A DNA stretch of 64,000 nucleotides from Pseudomonadota bacterium (GCA_023423655.1 JAFAFE010000003.1:62001-126000), one strand, 5' to 3'; counted from the stretch's first letter, positions 16,068-25,368 are shown. Made by a program: numbers and translations. The notes: generated by a model from the sequence alone, not told the origin.

Positions 16068-16943
16068 TCAGATCAGATCCGCCGCGACCAGCGCCTTGTC
16101 CACCGCCTCGCGCGATGCGGTATCGGCGGGGATGATCGGCAGGCGCAATTCGGGGTCAAACCATTCATGGATACGCGACAGCGCATATTTGGTCGGCCCC
16201 GGCGATGTATCGCTGAACAAGGCAAGATGCAGCAATTGCAGCTTATTGTTAATTTCGATGGCGCGTGCGCGCTCGCCCTTGAGCGTTGCGGCCTGTAGCT
16301 CGGCGCACAGGCGCGGCGCGACATTGGCGCTCACCGAAATACAACCGACCCCGCCGCTCGCGTTAAACGCCACGGCCATATCGTCATTGCCTGAAAGCTG
16401 GCAGAATTCGGGGCCGCAGCCAAGCATATGGCTCGCCACGCGCGACAGATCGCCGCTTGCATCCTTGATGCCGACAATGGACGGTATCTCCGCCAGCCGC
16501 GCCACCGTTTCGGGGAGGAGGTCGGCAACCGTGCGTCCCGGCACATTATAAAGGATGATCGGCAGGTCCGACTGTTCGGCAAGATGCGCGAAATGGGCGT
16601 AAAGCCCGTCTTGGCTCGGCTTGTTATAATAAGGGACGACCACCAGCGCCGCATCCGCGCCTTCATCCTGCGCAAACTTTATATGGCGCACGGCGGTCGC
16701 GGTATCGTTGGAACCACAGCCTGCAATCACTGGAACACGGCCCGCCGCCTGATCGACGCACACCGCAATCACGCGATAATGTTCGTCATAGGACAAGGTC
16801 GGGCTTTCGCCGGTCGTGCCGCACGGGACAAGCCCAGACGAGCCTTCGCTTATCTGCCATTCGACCAATTGACGGAACGCGGATTCGTCAAACGATCCGT
16901 CGCGAAATGGCGTCACCAGAGCGGGTATGGACCCCGAAAACAT
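16068..16943 (-). CDS. dapA: 4-hydroxy-tetrahydrodipicolinate synthase
   Basis: A 291-residue aldolase-fold enzyme that condenses pyruvate with aspartate semialdehyde, the first committed step to diaminopimelate and lysine. The motif GTTGESPTL (42-50) binds pyruvate, LYNVPGRT carries the catalytic Tyr132, and GIKDASGD contains the Schiff-base Lys160. Length is typical. It is divergent from the lytic transglycosylase gene at 17051, so a wall-precursor enzyme and a wall-cutting enzyme share one intergenic region of about 107 nt. smpB lies downstream on the same strand. Confidence 0.97.
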   Translation of the reverse strand: MFSGSIPALVTPFRDGSFDESAFRQLVEWQISEGSSGLVPCGTTGESPTLSYDEHYRVIAVCVDQAAGRVPVIAGCGSNDTATAVRHIKFAQDEGADAALVVVPYYNKPSQDGLYAHFAHLAEQSDLPIILYNVPGRTVADLLPETVARLAEIPSIVGIKDASGDLSRVASHMLGCGPEFCQLSGNDDMAVAFNASGGVGCISVSANVAPRLCAELQAATLKGERARAIEINNKLQLLHLALFSDTSPGPTKYALSRIHEWFDPELRLPIIPADTASREAVDKALVAADLI

Positions 16944-17050
16944 GAACTTGTTCCTTTACATGGCCGGACAAAGCCTCTTTAGACTTGGCCGCTACTCTTC
17001 CACCGTCTGCCGACGGTTGTTCAGCGTCTGATAAGGAGATGACCCCCATC

Positions 17051-19216
17051 ATGGCAAGCATGGTTTCTCGCTTTGCTCTCGCTTCCGCCCTTTTTTCCAC
17101 CCTTTGCGGTCTTCCCGCCGCCGTTTCGGCGACAACAGCCGACGCCCGGCCTGTCACAACGCCCACGCCCGCAGCGACGCCTGTGGTAGCATCATCTGCA
17201 CCCGCTCCTGCCGCTTCTGCTGCCCATTCCTCCTTACGCAGCCCCGCGCGGGTGACATTAATCCCTGCGACCAAAATCTCGGCCACAAAGGCAAATCAGG
17301 ATAGCGGAAATTATCAGGGCGGATGGGCGCCCGCAGCGCAGCGGCCCTTGCCTGCCGATAATGCTGTGTCGGGAGCCGTGCTGCAATGGCGCCGCCTCAG
17401 CGACACGACCGGCGCAGGCTTTGGCGAAATCACGCAATTCCTGATGCAAAATCCGGATTGGCCGAACGAGGACAAGCTGCGGAAACAAGCCGAAAGCGCG
17501 CCAATCGACTATAGCCTGACGCCCAATAGCGGCATTGCCTATTTCAACCGTTTCCCGCCGCTGACCCCCGGAGGCTGGCTGCGCTATGCGATTGCGCTTG
17601 ATGGCGACAATAAAAAGGGCGACGCCCAAGCTGCCGCCCGTCGTGCATGGCGTGAGGGCGTGTTGAGCGCCACCGATGAAGCGCGGCTGTTATCGCAATT
17701 CCCCGGCGCGCTGACCTCGGTTGACCATGATGCGCGGATGGACCGCTTGCTGCTTGCCGGACAGACCAGCGCGGCGATGCGGACGCTGCCCTTTACCTCG
17801 TCCAACAAGCGCGCGGTGTTCGATGCGCGGCTTGCGATGCGGACGCGCGCGCCCGACGCTTATGCCAAATCCTCCGCCGTGGACGGCTTTGCGCGCAATG
17901 ATCCGGGCTATATTGTCGACCGCGCGACATGGCTGCGTGGCACCGGCAATGCGCTCGGCGCGCGTAATTTGCTCAGCCAGGGCCGCGCGCTCACCAGCCG
18001 CCCGTCGGACCCCGAAGAATGGTATGAAACCTTGCTCGTCAATGCGCGCGGGGCCGTTTCCGAAGGCCAGTATCGCGTCGCTTATGACATTGCGAGCCAG
18101 GTCGATGATGCGTTCGACCCCGGCACACTCGTCCGCGAACAATCGGCGGGCGTGCGCGATGATTATACCAGCCTTGTGTGGCTCGCTGGCTCGATCGCGA
18201 TGCGCCAGCTTAACCGCCCGCGCGATGCGGCGATCATGTTCCGCAAATATGCCGAAGCCGCCCGCTCGCCGATGACCCAGTCCAAGGGCTATTATTGGGC
18301 TGGCCGCGCCGCCCAGCAAGCGGGCCAAGCGTCCGAAGCGCAAAATTACTATCAGACCGCCGCGCAGCATTTCGACCAGTTTTACGGCCAGCTTGCGCTC
18401 GAACGGCTGGGCCGTCCGCAACCGCGCCCCGCGCCGCCTGCCACGGCAAGCTTCTCAGGGGCCGAACGCAATGCGTTCCAGAACCGCTCGGTCGTGCGCG
18501 CCGCACGCATATTGGGCCAACAGGGCGACTGGAAAACCCAGAGTCTGTTCGTGCGCGCCATCGCCAATTTTGCGAAGTCCGACGCCGACCATTATTTCGC
18601 CGCGCGGCTGGCCGAAGAAATTGCCCGCCCCGATCTTTCGGTCATGGTTGGGCGCAGCGCGCGGCTAAACGGTCTTAACGACTTCACCCCGACCGCCTTC
18701 CCGACGGTCAATGTGCCGCCGACCGAAACCGACCAATGGACGATGATCCACGCGATTGCGCGGCAGGAAAGCCAGTTTGACAAGCGTATCATCAGCCGCG
18801 CGGGCGCGACCGGCCTGATGCAGCTTATGCCCGGCACCGCGCGCGAAACGGCGGGCAAGCTTGGCATGGGCTATGGCTATGACCAGCTTTATGACCCGAC
18901 CTATAATATCATGCTGGGCTCGACCTATTTCCGTGGCCTCATGAACCAGTTCGGCAGCTATCCGCTTGCGGTTGCGGCCTATAATGCAGGCCCCGGCAAT
19001 GTGCGCAAATGGCTGCGCAACAATGGCGATCCGCGTTCGGGCAGCATTTCGATCCTCGACTGGATCGAAGCCATCCCGCTCTCCGAAACGCGCGGTTATG
19101 TGCATCATGTGCTGGAAAATGCGGTGGTCTATGACACGATCAACCCCAACCCCAAATATCGCCATGAACGCAATCCGTTGAGCTTTTATCTGGGCAAGGC
19201 TAATAATCCGGGGTGA
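17051..19216 (+). CDS. slt: Soluble lytic murein transglycosylase
   Basis: A 721-residue periplasmic enzyme. A signal peptide (MVSRFALASALFSTLCGLPAAVSA) is followed by an Ala/Pro/Thr-rich linker and a long helical superhelix (residues ~100-540) with repeated AAR/WYWAGRAA-type helices, like the doughnut domain of Slt70. The C-terminal catalytic domain has the SLT motif HAIARQESQFDKR with Glu573, then GATGLMQLMPGTA and AYNAGPGNV. It cleaves peptidoglycan glycan strands to give anhydro ends. ATG 17051 is preferred over 17039 because AAGGAG (17033-17038) would abut the latter. greB follows after 30 nt. Confidence 0.94.
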   Translation: MASMVSRFALASALFSTLCGLPAAVSATTADARPVTTPTPAATPVVASSAPAPAASAAHSSLRSPARVTLIPATKISATKANQDSGNYQGGWAPAAQRPLPADNAVSGAVLQWRRLSDTTGAGFGEITQFLMQNPDWPNEDKLRKQAESAPIDYSLTPNSGIAYFNRFPPLTPGGWLRYAIALDGDNKKGDAQAAARRAWREGVLSATDEARLLSQFPGALTSVDHDARMDRLLLAGQTSAAMRTLPFTSSNKRAVFDARLAMRTRAPDAYAKSSAVDGFARNDPGYIVDRATWLRGTGNALGARNLLSQGRALTSRPSDPEEWYETLLVNARGAVSEGQYRVAYDIASQVDDAFDPGTLVREQSAGVRDDYTSLVWLAGSIAMRQLNRPRDAAIMFRKYAEAARSPMTQSKGYYWAGRAAQQAGQASEAQNYYQTAAQHFDQFYGQLALERLGRPQPRPAPPATASFSGAERNAFQNRSVVRAARILGQQGDWKTQSLFVRAIANFAKSDADHYFAARLAEEIARPDLSVMVGRSARLNGLNDFTPTAFPTVNVPPTETDQWTMIHAIARQESQFDKRIISRAGATGLMQLMPGTARETAGKLGMGYGYDQLYDPTYNIMLGSTYFRGLMNQFGSYPLAVAAYNAGPGNVRKWLRNNGDPRSGSISILDWIEAIPLSETRGYVHHVLENAVVYDTINPNPKYRHERNPLSFYLGKANNPG

Positions 19217-19246
19217 CCCGTTAGGCGCATAACAGGGGGGAAGTCC

Positions 19247-19732
19247 GTGGCGGAGCAGCGGCCCAACTATATCACGCCCGCAGGCTATGCGGCGATGGGC
19301 GAGGAATATCGGCAATTGCTGGAGGTCGAACGCCCCGCCATTGTCGAAGTCGTTTCATGGGCCGCTGGCAATGGCGACCGCAGCGAAAATGGCGACTATC
19401 TTTATGGTCGCAAGCGGATGCGCGAAATCGACCGGAGATTGGCGTTCCTCGCGCGCCGGATGAAAACCGCACAGGTGGTAAACCCCGCCGACCAGCCCGA
19501 CAAAGCCCGCGTCTTTTTCGGCTGCACCGTCACCATCGCGGACGAGGATGATAATCACCGCACTTTGACCTTGGTGGGCGATGATGAAGCCGATGCCGGG
19601 GAAGGAAAAGTCGGCTGGAACACCCCCATAGCCCGCGCCTTGCGCGGGGCCAGCGTCGGCGATGTCCGTCGGGTGGTCCTGCCTTCAGGCGAGAAGGAAT
19701 ATGAGGTGATGGAAGTGGGCTATCCGGGGTAA
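19247..19732 (+). CDS. greB: Transcription elongation factor GreB
   Basis: A 161-residue transcript-cleavage factor that rescues backtracked RNA polymerase. The N-terminal coiled coil includes AVSWAAGNGDRSENGDYLYGRKRMREIDRRLAFL-like sequence, where the acidic tip (GDRSENGDY) enters the polymerase secondary channel. The tip and RKRMREIDRR favour GreB over GreA. The FKBP-like C-terminal domain follows (GCTVTIADED... GWNTPIARAL). The start is GTG at 19247 after GGGGGAAG. It is likely co-transcribed with slt. A family A repeat follows it. Confidence 0.92.
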   Translation: MAEQRPNYITPAGYAAMGEEYRQLLEVERPAIVEVVSWAAGNGDRSENGDYLYGRKRMREIDRRLAFLARRMKTAQVVNPADQPDKARVFFGCTVTIADEDDNHRTLTLVGDDEADAGEGKVGWNTPIARALRGASVGDVRRVVLPSGEKEYEVMEVGYPG

Positions 19733-19765
19733 TCGCCGCTTTACCTTTCATGTTCCCACGCGCGC

Positions 19766-19855
19766 CCTGTTCCCCCGCGCAGGCGGGGGTCCAGAGCCGA
19801 CGAACGACAACATTGTGTATGACACTCCTGGGCCCCCGCCTACGCGGGGGAACAA
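19766..19855. repeat. REPIN-like paired palindrome, family A copy 2
   Basis: Same architecture as 695-774: CTGTTCCCCCGCGCAGGCGG arm (from 19767), about 40 nt of spacer, then GGCCCCCGCCTACGCGGGGG on the right, ending GAACAA. The two arms are inverse complements with few differences. It lies between the convergent genes greB and ppk2. Confidence 0.8.
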
Positions 19856-19880
19856 CATGGGTTGTAAGGTAAAATGTGGA

Positions 19881-20083
19881 ACTCCCCCTCTCCCCTTGTG
19901 GGAGAGGGTTGTGAAGGCTTAGCGAACGCTAGTGAGCTTAGCCGGAGCTGGGTGAGGGGTAAGCGAGCCGTTGGCTCGCGCGATTGCAAGGCAATCGCAT
20001 ACCCCTCTTCCAAGTGCGGCTAGGCGCTACCGCGCCAAGCCTCCCTATCCTTCTCCTACAAGGGGAGAAGGGGTTGGGGGAGA
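19881..20083. repeat. Family D GC palindrome cluster
   Basis: A composite of inverted segments: CCCTCTCCCCTTGTGGGAG at the left, GGAGCTGGGTGAGGGG in the middle, and TCTCCTACAAGGGGAGAAGG at the right. Shorter copies of the same modules lie near 25404, 32503 and 61127. It fills the rest of the greB-ppk2 junction and contains no gene. Confidence 0.6.
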
Positions 20084-20107
20084 ATGTGTAACGGCCTTGA
20101 GAGGCGC

Positions 20108-20911
20108 TTACTCCCCCTCGCCGCTTTTCTCGTCCAGCTTAAACTTGAACGCCTTCTCGGCCAGCTTCACCACCGCCGGGTCAAGCTCTGCCCCGGTCAT
20201 CGGGACAGCGGCTTCCAACTGTTCGCACACATAGGTCAGCCCCGCGATGCGGCCTGCTTTTTTATTGTTCATATCAAGCACCTTCCACGGCGCCCAGCGC
20301 GTGTCGGTGAGTTTGAACATATCTTTATAGGCTTCCAGATATTGCTTGCGTTTCGACCGGTTGCGATAATCGTCCGTGCCGGTTTTCCACCGCTTCCACG
20401 GGTCGTTGAGCCGGTCGGCGAAGCGCTCATCCTGTTCTTTTTGCGTCACATGGCAGAAAAGTTTGATAAGGTGCGTGCCGCTGTCGAGTTGCTGCGCTTC
20501 GAATTCGTTGATTTCGTCATAAGCGCGTTTCCATTCGGTGTCGGTGGCATAGCCTTCGACCCGCTCGACCAGCACGCGGCCATACCAGCTGCGGTCGAAC
20601 ACCACGATTTCGCCCTTGCCCGGAATCCGTTTCCAGAAGCGGTAGAGGAAATGGCGGTCTTTCTCCTCCGGCGTCGGCGCGGCGATGGGCCAGACTTCAT
20701 AGTAACGCGGGTCGAGCATCCCGGTCATGCGCGTGATAAGCCCGCCCTTGCCCGCCGCATCCCAGCCTTCGATCATGATGATCGAACGGTGGCCGTGAAT
20801 GATATGCGCTTGCTGGATGCGCGTCATGCGGTCCTGCAAAGCGGCAAGATCGGCGCTATAATCGCCGTCATATTTTTCGCCTTTTTCATAATCGGCGAGG
20901 GTGATAGTCAT
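20108..20911 (-). CDS. ppk2: Polyphosphate kinase 2
   Basis: A 267-residue P-loop kinase that moves phosphate between polyphosphate and nucleoside di- or monophosphates. Walker A is GWDAAGKGG (49-57), the lid-proximal Walker B is VVFDRSWYGR (Asp106), and ERFADRLNDPWKRWKTG plus YRNRSKRKQYLEAY form the conserved helical part. Length fits a single-domain PPK2; whether it prefers ADP, GDP or AMP cannot be stated. It is downstream of the aspS pair on the minus strand. The genome also encodes PPK1 and a Ppx-type phosphatase in this window. Confidence 0.95.
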   Translation of the reverse strand: MTITLADYEKGEKYDGDYSADLAALQDRMTRIQQAHIIHGHRSIIMIEGWDAAGKGGLITRMTGMLDPRYYEVWPIAAPTPEEKDRHFLYRFWKRIPGKGEIVVFDRSWYGRVLVERVEGYATDTEWKRAYDEINEFEAQQLDSGTHLIKLFCHVTQKEQDERFADRLNDPWKRWKTGTDDYRNRSKRKQYLEAYKDMFKLTDTRWAPWKVLDMNNKKAGRIAGLTYVCEQLEAAVPMTGAELDPAVVKLAEKAFKFKLDEKSGEGE

Positions 20912-20972
20912 CGGGCCAAATCTTTCAACGTCAAGGCAATAGCGGTCGAACGCGGTAGCCTAATCGACTCCG

Positions 20973-21599
20973 TCACAGATAACTAGCAAGATAGTCTTGC
21001 GGTATAGTAACCGGCACGATCATGCCCGCCATCGCGGCGACAAAAAGCGCGCCCAATATGATGCCGAGAAGGACGCATGAGGTCAGCGCGATACGCGCGG
21101 CGCGTGTCTCTCCGCCGCTGATATTCCAATATAATGCGCAGCCGATATGGCTCAACAAAGCTGCGACCGCCAGAAAATAATAAGGTACAAAAAACCACGG
21201 CCAGCCTGCGACATGGAAACCGGCAGCGGCGAAGTAAAAGTTGGTATCCAGCCCGTCGAGCAGCCGTCCCGTCAGCACTGCAAACACATGGTTGAGCAGG
21301 AATAAGGCAACATAGAGGCCGGACAAGGCTTGCAGCCAGGCAACCCGCCCGGAGCTTGTGCGCCAGCCCCGCACTGCGAGCGTCACCCCCGAACCGATCT
21401 GGAAACAGACCAACGCAAGCAAAAGCGGCTCGACAAAAGGCTGGCGATAAAAATTGCGCGCCTTGTCCATGAAGGCGATATGGCTATCAGCCCCCCAAAG
21501 GCCCGCAATATGATTGGCCAAATGAAGCCCCAGAAAGAGGAGCAGGACCAGCGCCGATGCGCGGTGCCATGCCCTCAACCGGTGCTTGGGCGCGCTCAC
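20973..21599 (-). CDS. Integral membrane protein, cytochrome-b-like
   Basis: A 208-residue protein with five predicted membrane helices (about residues 13-35, 53-75, 84-106, 128-148, 165-190). Several helices carry histidines (HLANH, LLNHVF, GFHVAG, LLSHIG) placed as in di-heme b-type anchors of the succinate dehydrogenase/fumarate reductase membrane subunits, which suggests heme binding. That is inference; no sdh genes are nearby. The GTG start at 21599 overlaps the aspS stop as GTGA, so translation is probably coupled to aspS. Function unassigned. Confidence 0.75.
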   Translation of the reverse strand: MSAPKHRLRAWHRASALVLLLFLGLHLANHIAGLWGADSHIAFMDKARNFYRQPFVEPLLLALVCFQIGSGVTLAVRGWRTSSGRVAWLQALSGLYVALFLLNHVFAVLTGRLLDGLDTNFYFAAAGFHVAGWPWFFVPYYFLAVAALLSHIGCALYWNISGGETRAARIALTSCVLLGIILGALFVAAMAGMIVPVTIPQDYLASYL

Positions 21600-23377
21600 T
21601 CTTCGAGATCGACCACGCGGATATGCAATTCTTCCAATTGCTTGTCACCGGGCTTGGACGGCGCGCCCATGAGCAGGTCTTCGGCCTTCTGGTTCATCGG
21701 GAAGAGTGTGATTTCGCGCAAATTCTGCGCGCCGCATACCAGCATCACGATGCGGTCCACGCCCGCGGCCATGCCACCATGCGGGGGCGCGCCATATTGG
21801 AAGGCGCGATACATGCCGCCGAACCGCTCTTCGACATCGGCCTTGGTAAGCCCTGCAATCTCGAACGCCTTGACCATGGTTTCGGGCGACTGGTTGCGGA
21901 TCGAGCCCGACGCAATTTCAAAGCCGTTGCACACCAGATCATATTGATAGGCGTTGATGGTGAGCGGGTCTTGGTTGTTGAGCGCATCCAGCCCGCCCTG
22001 CGGCATCGAGAAGGGGTTGTGCGAAAAATCGACCTTCTTATTGTCCTCGTCCCATTCATACATGGGGAAATCGACAATCCACGCCAGTTCAAAGCGGTTT
22101 TCGTCGATAAGGCCAAGCTGGTTGGCGATGCGCGTGCGGGCGAGACCTGCGAGCTTTGCGGCTTCGGCTTCCTTACCGGATGCGGCAAAGAACAGACCGT
22201 CATCGGGTCCAAGGCCGAGCGCGTCATAAAGCGCAGCCATGCCTTCTTCGCCATGATTTTTAGCGATGGGCCCGCCAAATTCGCCGCCCTTGCGGGTGAC
22301 ATAGCCAAGCCCTGCAAAGCCTTCGCCGCGCGCCCATTCATTCATTTCATCGAAGAATTTGCGGCTCTTGTCGGCGGTATTGGGGGCCGGAATGACGCGG
22401 ACAAAACCGCCGCCCGACACAATTTTGTCGAACAGGCCAAAGCCCGAACCTTTGAAATGCTCGCCCACATCGGAAATGATCAGCGGGTTGCGCAGGTCCG
22501 GCTTGTCGCTGCCATATTTGAGCATCGATTCGGCATAAGGGATGCGCGGGAATTGGCCGATAGGTGTCACCGCTTTGCCGTTGGCGAAATCTTCGAACAC
22601 GCCGCCGATGACTGGCTCCATGGTTTCCCATACTTCTTCTTGCGTGACGAAGCTCATCTCGAGGTCGAGTTGGTAAAATTCGCCCGGCAGACGGTCAGCG
22701 CGCGGGTCTTCATCGCGGAAACAGGGCGCAATCTGGAAATAGCGGTCAAAGCCTGCGACCATCAGCAATTGCTTATATTGCTGCGGCGCTTGCGGCAGCG
22801 CGTAGAAAGTGCCGGGGTGGATGCGGCTCGGCACGAGAAAATCGCGCGCGCCTTCGGGTGAAGATGCGGTCAAAATCGGCGTCGAATATTCGGTAAAGCC
22901 TGCGCCTTCCATACGGCGGCGCATATCCGAAATCACCTTGGTGCGGGTGACGATATTCTTATGGAGCGTTTCGCGGCGCAGATCGAGGAAGCGGTATTTG
23001 AGCCGGATTTCCTCCGGATATTCCTGTTCGCCCGCAACCGGCATCGGAAGTTCGGCGGCCATCGACTGGATGACCACATCCTTGGCGCGCACTTCGATTT
23101 CGCCGGTGGGCAAGTTGCCGTTCACTGTTTCCTTGGTGCGCGCAATCACCTCGCCCGTCACCGTTACCACGCTTTCGGTGCGCGCCGCGTCGAGCGCCTT
23201 GAACGCTTCGCTGTCAATGTCGGTGACAATTTGCGTCAGGCCATAATGGTCGCGCAAATCGACGAACAATAAGCCGCCATGATCGCGCTTGCGATGCACC
23301 CATCCCGACAGGCGAACCTCCTGTCCGACATTTTCGGCGCGCAAATCTGCGCAAGTATGGGTGCGATAGGCGTGCAT
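21596..23377 (-). CDS. aspS: Aspartyl-tRNA synthetase (bacterial AspRS)
   Basis: A 593-residue class IIb synthetase. The N-terminal OB fold binds the anticodon (VRLSGWVHRKRDHGGLLFVDLRDHYG). The catalytic core shows EIRLKYRFLDLRR, FLVPSRIHPGTFYALPQAPQQYKQLLM (motif 2 area), CFRDEDPRADR, and the C-terminal GAPPHGGMAAGVDRIVML (motif 3). The GAD insertion domain typical of bacterial AspRS lies between. The frame runs to 23467, but ATG 23377 matches the family start MHAYRTHTC. Whether it is discriminating or also charges tRNA-Asn depends on gatCAB, not seen here. Divergent from rnd. Confidence 0.97.
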   Translation of the reverse strand: MHAYRTHTCADLRAENVGQEVRLSGWVHRKRDHGGLLFVDLRDHYGLTQIVTDIDSEAFKALDAARTESVVTVTGEVIARTKETVNGNLPTGEIEVRAKDVVIQSMAAELPMPVAGEQEYPEEIRLKYRFLDLRRETLHKNIVTRTKVISDMRRRMEGAGFTEYSTPILTASSPEGARDFLVPSRIHPGTFYALPQAPQQYKQLLMVAGFDRYFQIAPCFRDEDPRADRLPGEFYQLDLEMSFVTQEEVWETMEPVIGGVFEDFANGKAVTPIGQFPRIPYAESMLKYGSDKPDLRNPLIISDVGEHFKGSGFGLFDKIVSGGGFVRVIPAPNTADKSRKFFDEMNEWARGEGFAGLGYVTRKGGEFGGPIAKNHGEEGMAALYDALGLGPDDGLFFAASGKEAEAAKLAGLARTRIANQLGLIDENRFELAWIVDFPMYEWDEDNKKVDFSHNPFSMPQGGLDALNNQDPLTINAYQYDLVCNGFEIASGSIRNQSPETMVKAFEIAGLTKADVEERFGGMYRAFQYGAPPHGGMAAGVDRIVMLVCGAQNLREITLFPMNQKAEDLLMGAPSKPGDKQLEELHIRVVDLEE

Positions 23378-23496
23378 TTTTTCGGCTCTTTTCCGGATAA
23401 ACTTCCGGCGCAATTCTGCGCCATAACTATGGCGCTCGCTAACAGCCTGCAATGCCCGCTTTGTCAAGGGAGCATATCCTGATATGCGCGGGCGCT

Positions 23497-24690
23497 ATGA
23501 AGATTCTTCCGCTGATTACCGATAGTGATTCCCTGCGCCAACTGTGCGACCGCTTAGCCAAAGCCGATTTTGTGGCGGTCGATACCGAATTTATGCGCGA
23601 AAATACGTTCTGGCCCGAATTGTGCCTCATCCAGATTTCGGACGGCAAGGAAGCCGCCGCGATTGACCCGATGGCCCCAGGCCTCGACATGAAGCCTTTG
23701 CTCGATCTCCTCACCGACAATGAGGATGTTTTGAAGGTGTTCCATGCCGGAGGGCAGGACATCGAGATTATTTACAATCTCACCGGCAAGACCCCGCATC
23801 CGCTGTTCGACACGCAAATCGGCGCGATGGCGCTGGGACAAGCCGAACAGCTTGGTTATTCCAATCTGGTTGAAGGCTGGCTCGGCCATCATCTCGACAA
23901 GGGTGCGCGCTTTACCGACTGGAGCCGCCGCCCGCTCGACAAGCGGCAGATTGATTATGCGATTGGCGATGTGACCTATTTGTCGGAAATATTCCCGATG
24001 ATGATTGACAAGCTGCGCGCTACGGGACGCGGGGCGTGGCTGGATGACGAGATGGAGCGGCTCGCCGACCCGTCCAACTATGCGTCCTCGCCCGATACTG
24101 CATGGGAGCGCGTGCGGATTGCGTCCAAAAAGCCCGACGTGCTGGGCCGGTTGAAGGCGCTCGCAGGCTGGCGCGAAAGCGAAGCGCGCAACAAAAATTT
24201 ACCGCGCGGGCGCATCGTCAAGGATGAAACGCTGGCCGATCTGGCGAGCCATCCGCCCAAGACCCAGGAGGATTTGGGACGGGTGCGCGGGCTGTCGGCC
24301 GCCTGGCGCTCCAATGATATTGGCGAGCGGCTGATGCGCGCGCTTGCCAATGCCAAGCCCATGCCGCGCGAGGAAATGCCCGACCACGGCCCGCGCCGCG
24401 CCGGTCCCGGCAAAGAGGGCGCGTTGGTCGCGGATTTGCTGAAGCTTCTCCTCAAAATCCGCTCACGCGAAATCAATGTTGCCTCGCGTCTCATCAGCCG
24501 TTCGGACGATCTGGAAGCCTTGGCGGCGGGAGAACGAGAAAGCCTCGCAATCCTAAGCGGTTGGCGCTATGATGTGTTCGGTCGTGATGCGCTCGATCTG
24601 GTCGAAGGCCGACTTGCCTTTGCGGTCCAGAATGGACGGCTCAAAATGACCCGCACAGGCGATACGGTTGAAGAGGCCGACGCCGCTTAG
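23497..24690 (+). CDS. rnd: Ribonuclease D
   Basis: A 397-residue 3'-5' exoribonuclease used in tRNA 3' maturation. The DEDD exonuclease domain is clear: FVAVDTEFMRENTFWPELCLIQIS (first Asp and Glu), VFHAGGQDIEIIYNL (second Asp), and DKRQIDYAIGDVTYLSEIF (third Asp with the family Tyr). An HRDC domain follows (about residues 200-290, LKALAGWRESEARNKNLPRGRIVKDETL). ATG 23497 is used; the open frame to 23452 gives no family residues. It diverges from aspS across 119 nt. Confidence 0.94.
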   Translation: MKILPLITDSDSLRQLCDRLAKADFVAVDTEFMRENTFWPELCLIQISDGKEAAAIDPMAPGLDMKPLLDLLTDNEDVLKVFHAGGQDIEIIYNLTGKTPHPLFDTQIGAMALGQAEQLGYSNLVEGWLGHHLDKGARFTDWSRRPLDKRQIDYAIGDVTYLSEIFPMMIDKLRATGRGAWLDDEMERLADPSNYASSPDTAWERVRIASKKPDVLGRLKALAGWRESEARNKNLPRGRIVKDETLADLASHPPKTQEDLGRVRGLSAAWRSNDIGERLMRALANAKPMPREEMPDHGPRRAGPGKEGALVADLLKLLLKIRSREINVASRLISRSDDLEALAAGERESLAILSGWRYDVFGRDALDLVEGRLAFAVQNGRLKMTRTGDTVEEADAA

Positions 24691-24735
24691 GAAATGCGGC
24701 CTTAAAGAGCGCCGCATATTGGAGGAGAAAAGGGA

Positions 24736-25038
24736 ATGTTGAAAACTGCACCGATCGCACTCGCTTTTGCCAGCGCCACTTTATTATTCTTGTCGGGATG
24801 CGCGACGCCGCTCCCCCAACCTATACCGGACCGCGACAGTTGCGGGGCTTACCGGGTCCAGCATTTCCTGCGCAAGCCGCTGACGCCCGGCACCGAACGC
24901 GCGATCCGCAACCAGTCGGGTGCGGGCGACATCCGCGTGCTCAAGCCCAACAGCCCGATGACGATGGATTATCGTCAGGACCGGCTCAACATCAACATTT
25001 CGCATAAGAACCGGATTGTCCGGATGAGCTGCGGATAA
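24736..25038 (+). CDS. I78-type peptidase-inhibitor lipoprotein
   Basis: A 100-residue protein with GGAGGAGA upstream of its ATG. The signal peptide ends in the lipobox LFLSGC. The mature part is a compact I78 domain: DSCGAYRVQHFLRKPL, IRVLKPNSPMTMDYRQDRLNI and a terminal MSCG. Two cysteines at the domain ends can form the single disulfide common to the family. I78 proteins inhibit serine proteases in studied cases. It lies 12 nt before a second I78-like gene, in one apparent operon after rnd. Confidence 0.82.
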   Translation: MLKTAPIALAFASATLLFLSGCATPLPQPIPDRDSCGAYRVQHFLRKPLTPGTERAIRNQSGAGDIRVLKPNSPMTMDYRQDRLNINISHKNRIVRMSCG

Positions 25039-25050
25039 AGAGACAAAAAT

Positions 25051-25368
25051 ATGCGCTTTGCCCCCATGATACTGACCGCAGCGCTGGCAGGTCTGGCCCT
25101 CACCGGTTGTTCGTCCGGCCTGTTCGCCGAACCGATGGCCATGGCTCCAAAACCTGCCAGTGACGCGTGCGGCGCGCAGAAGCTATCCTATCATCTTGGG
25201 CATGGTCTTGCGCAGGATATCGAACGCGACATCCGCACCCGTAGCGGCCAAACCGAAGTCCGCTTCATCCCCGGCCTTTATAGAGGGCCGGGCAACCCCC
25301 AAGCGGCGCGGCTGGACGTTTATTATCATCCGGATAACCGGGTGATTAATGCGATGGTGTGCGGGTAG
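25051..25368 (+). CDS. Divergent I78-like lipoprotein
   Basis: A 105-residue protein following the preceding I78 gene by 12 nt. Its lipobox is LALTGC. The mature part aligns by eye with the neighbour: SDACGAQKLSYHLGHGL, EVRFIPGLYRGPGNPQAARLDVYYHPDNRV and a terminal MVCG. The usual MTMDYR segment is replaced by a longer loop with LDVYYH, so inhibitor activity may be lost or redirected. Probably a tandem duplication that has diverged. Family assignment is weaker than for the neighbour. Confidence 0.72.
   Translation: MRFAPMILTAALAGLALTGCSSGLFAEPMAMAPKPASDACGAQKLSYHLGHGLAQDIERDIRTRSGQTEVRFIPGLYRGPGNPQAARLDVYYHPDNRVINAMVCG

Noticed and set aside
20973..21599. Succinate dehydrogenase anchor subunit
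   Set aside because: Helix layout is similar, but there are no sdhA/sdhB genes near and the conserved motif of SdhC was not certain, so only a cytochrome-b-like call is made.
21557..22861. A 434-codon frame opposite aspS
   Set aside because: AspRS motifs on the other strand are unbroken, so this is a GC-bias artefact.
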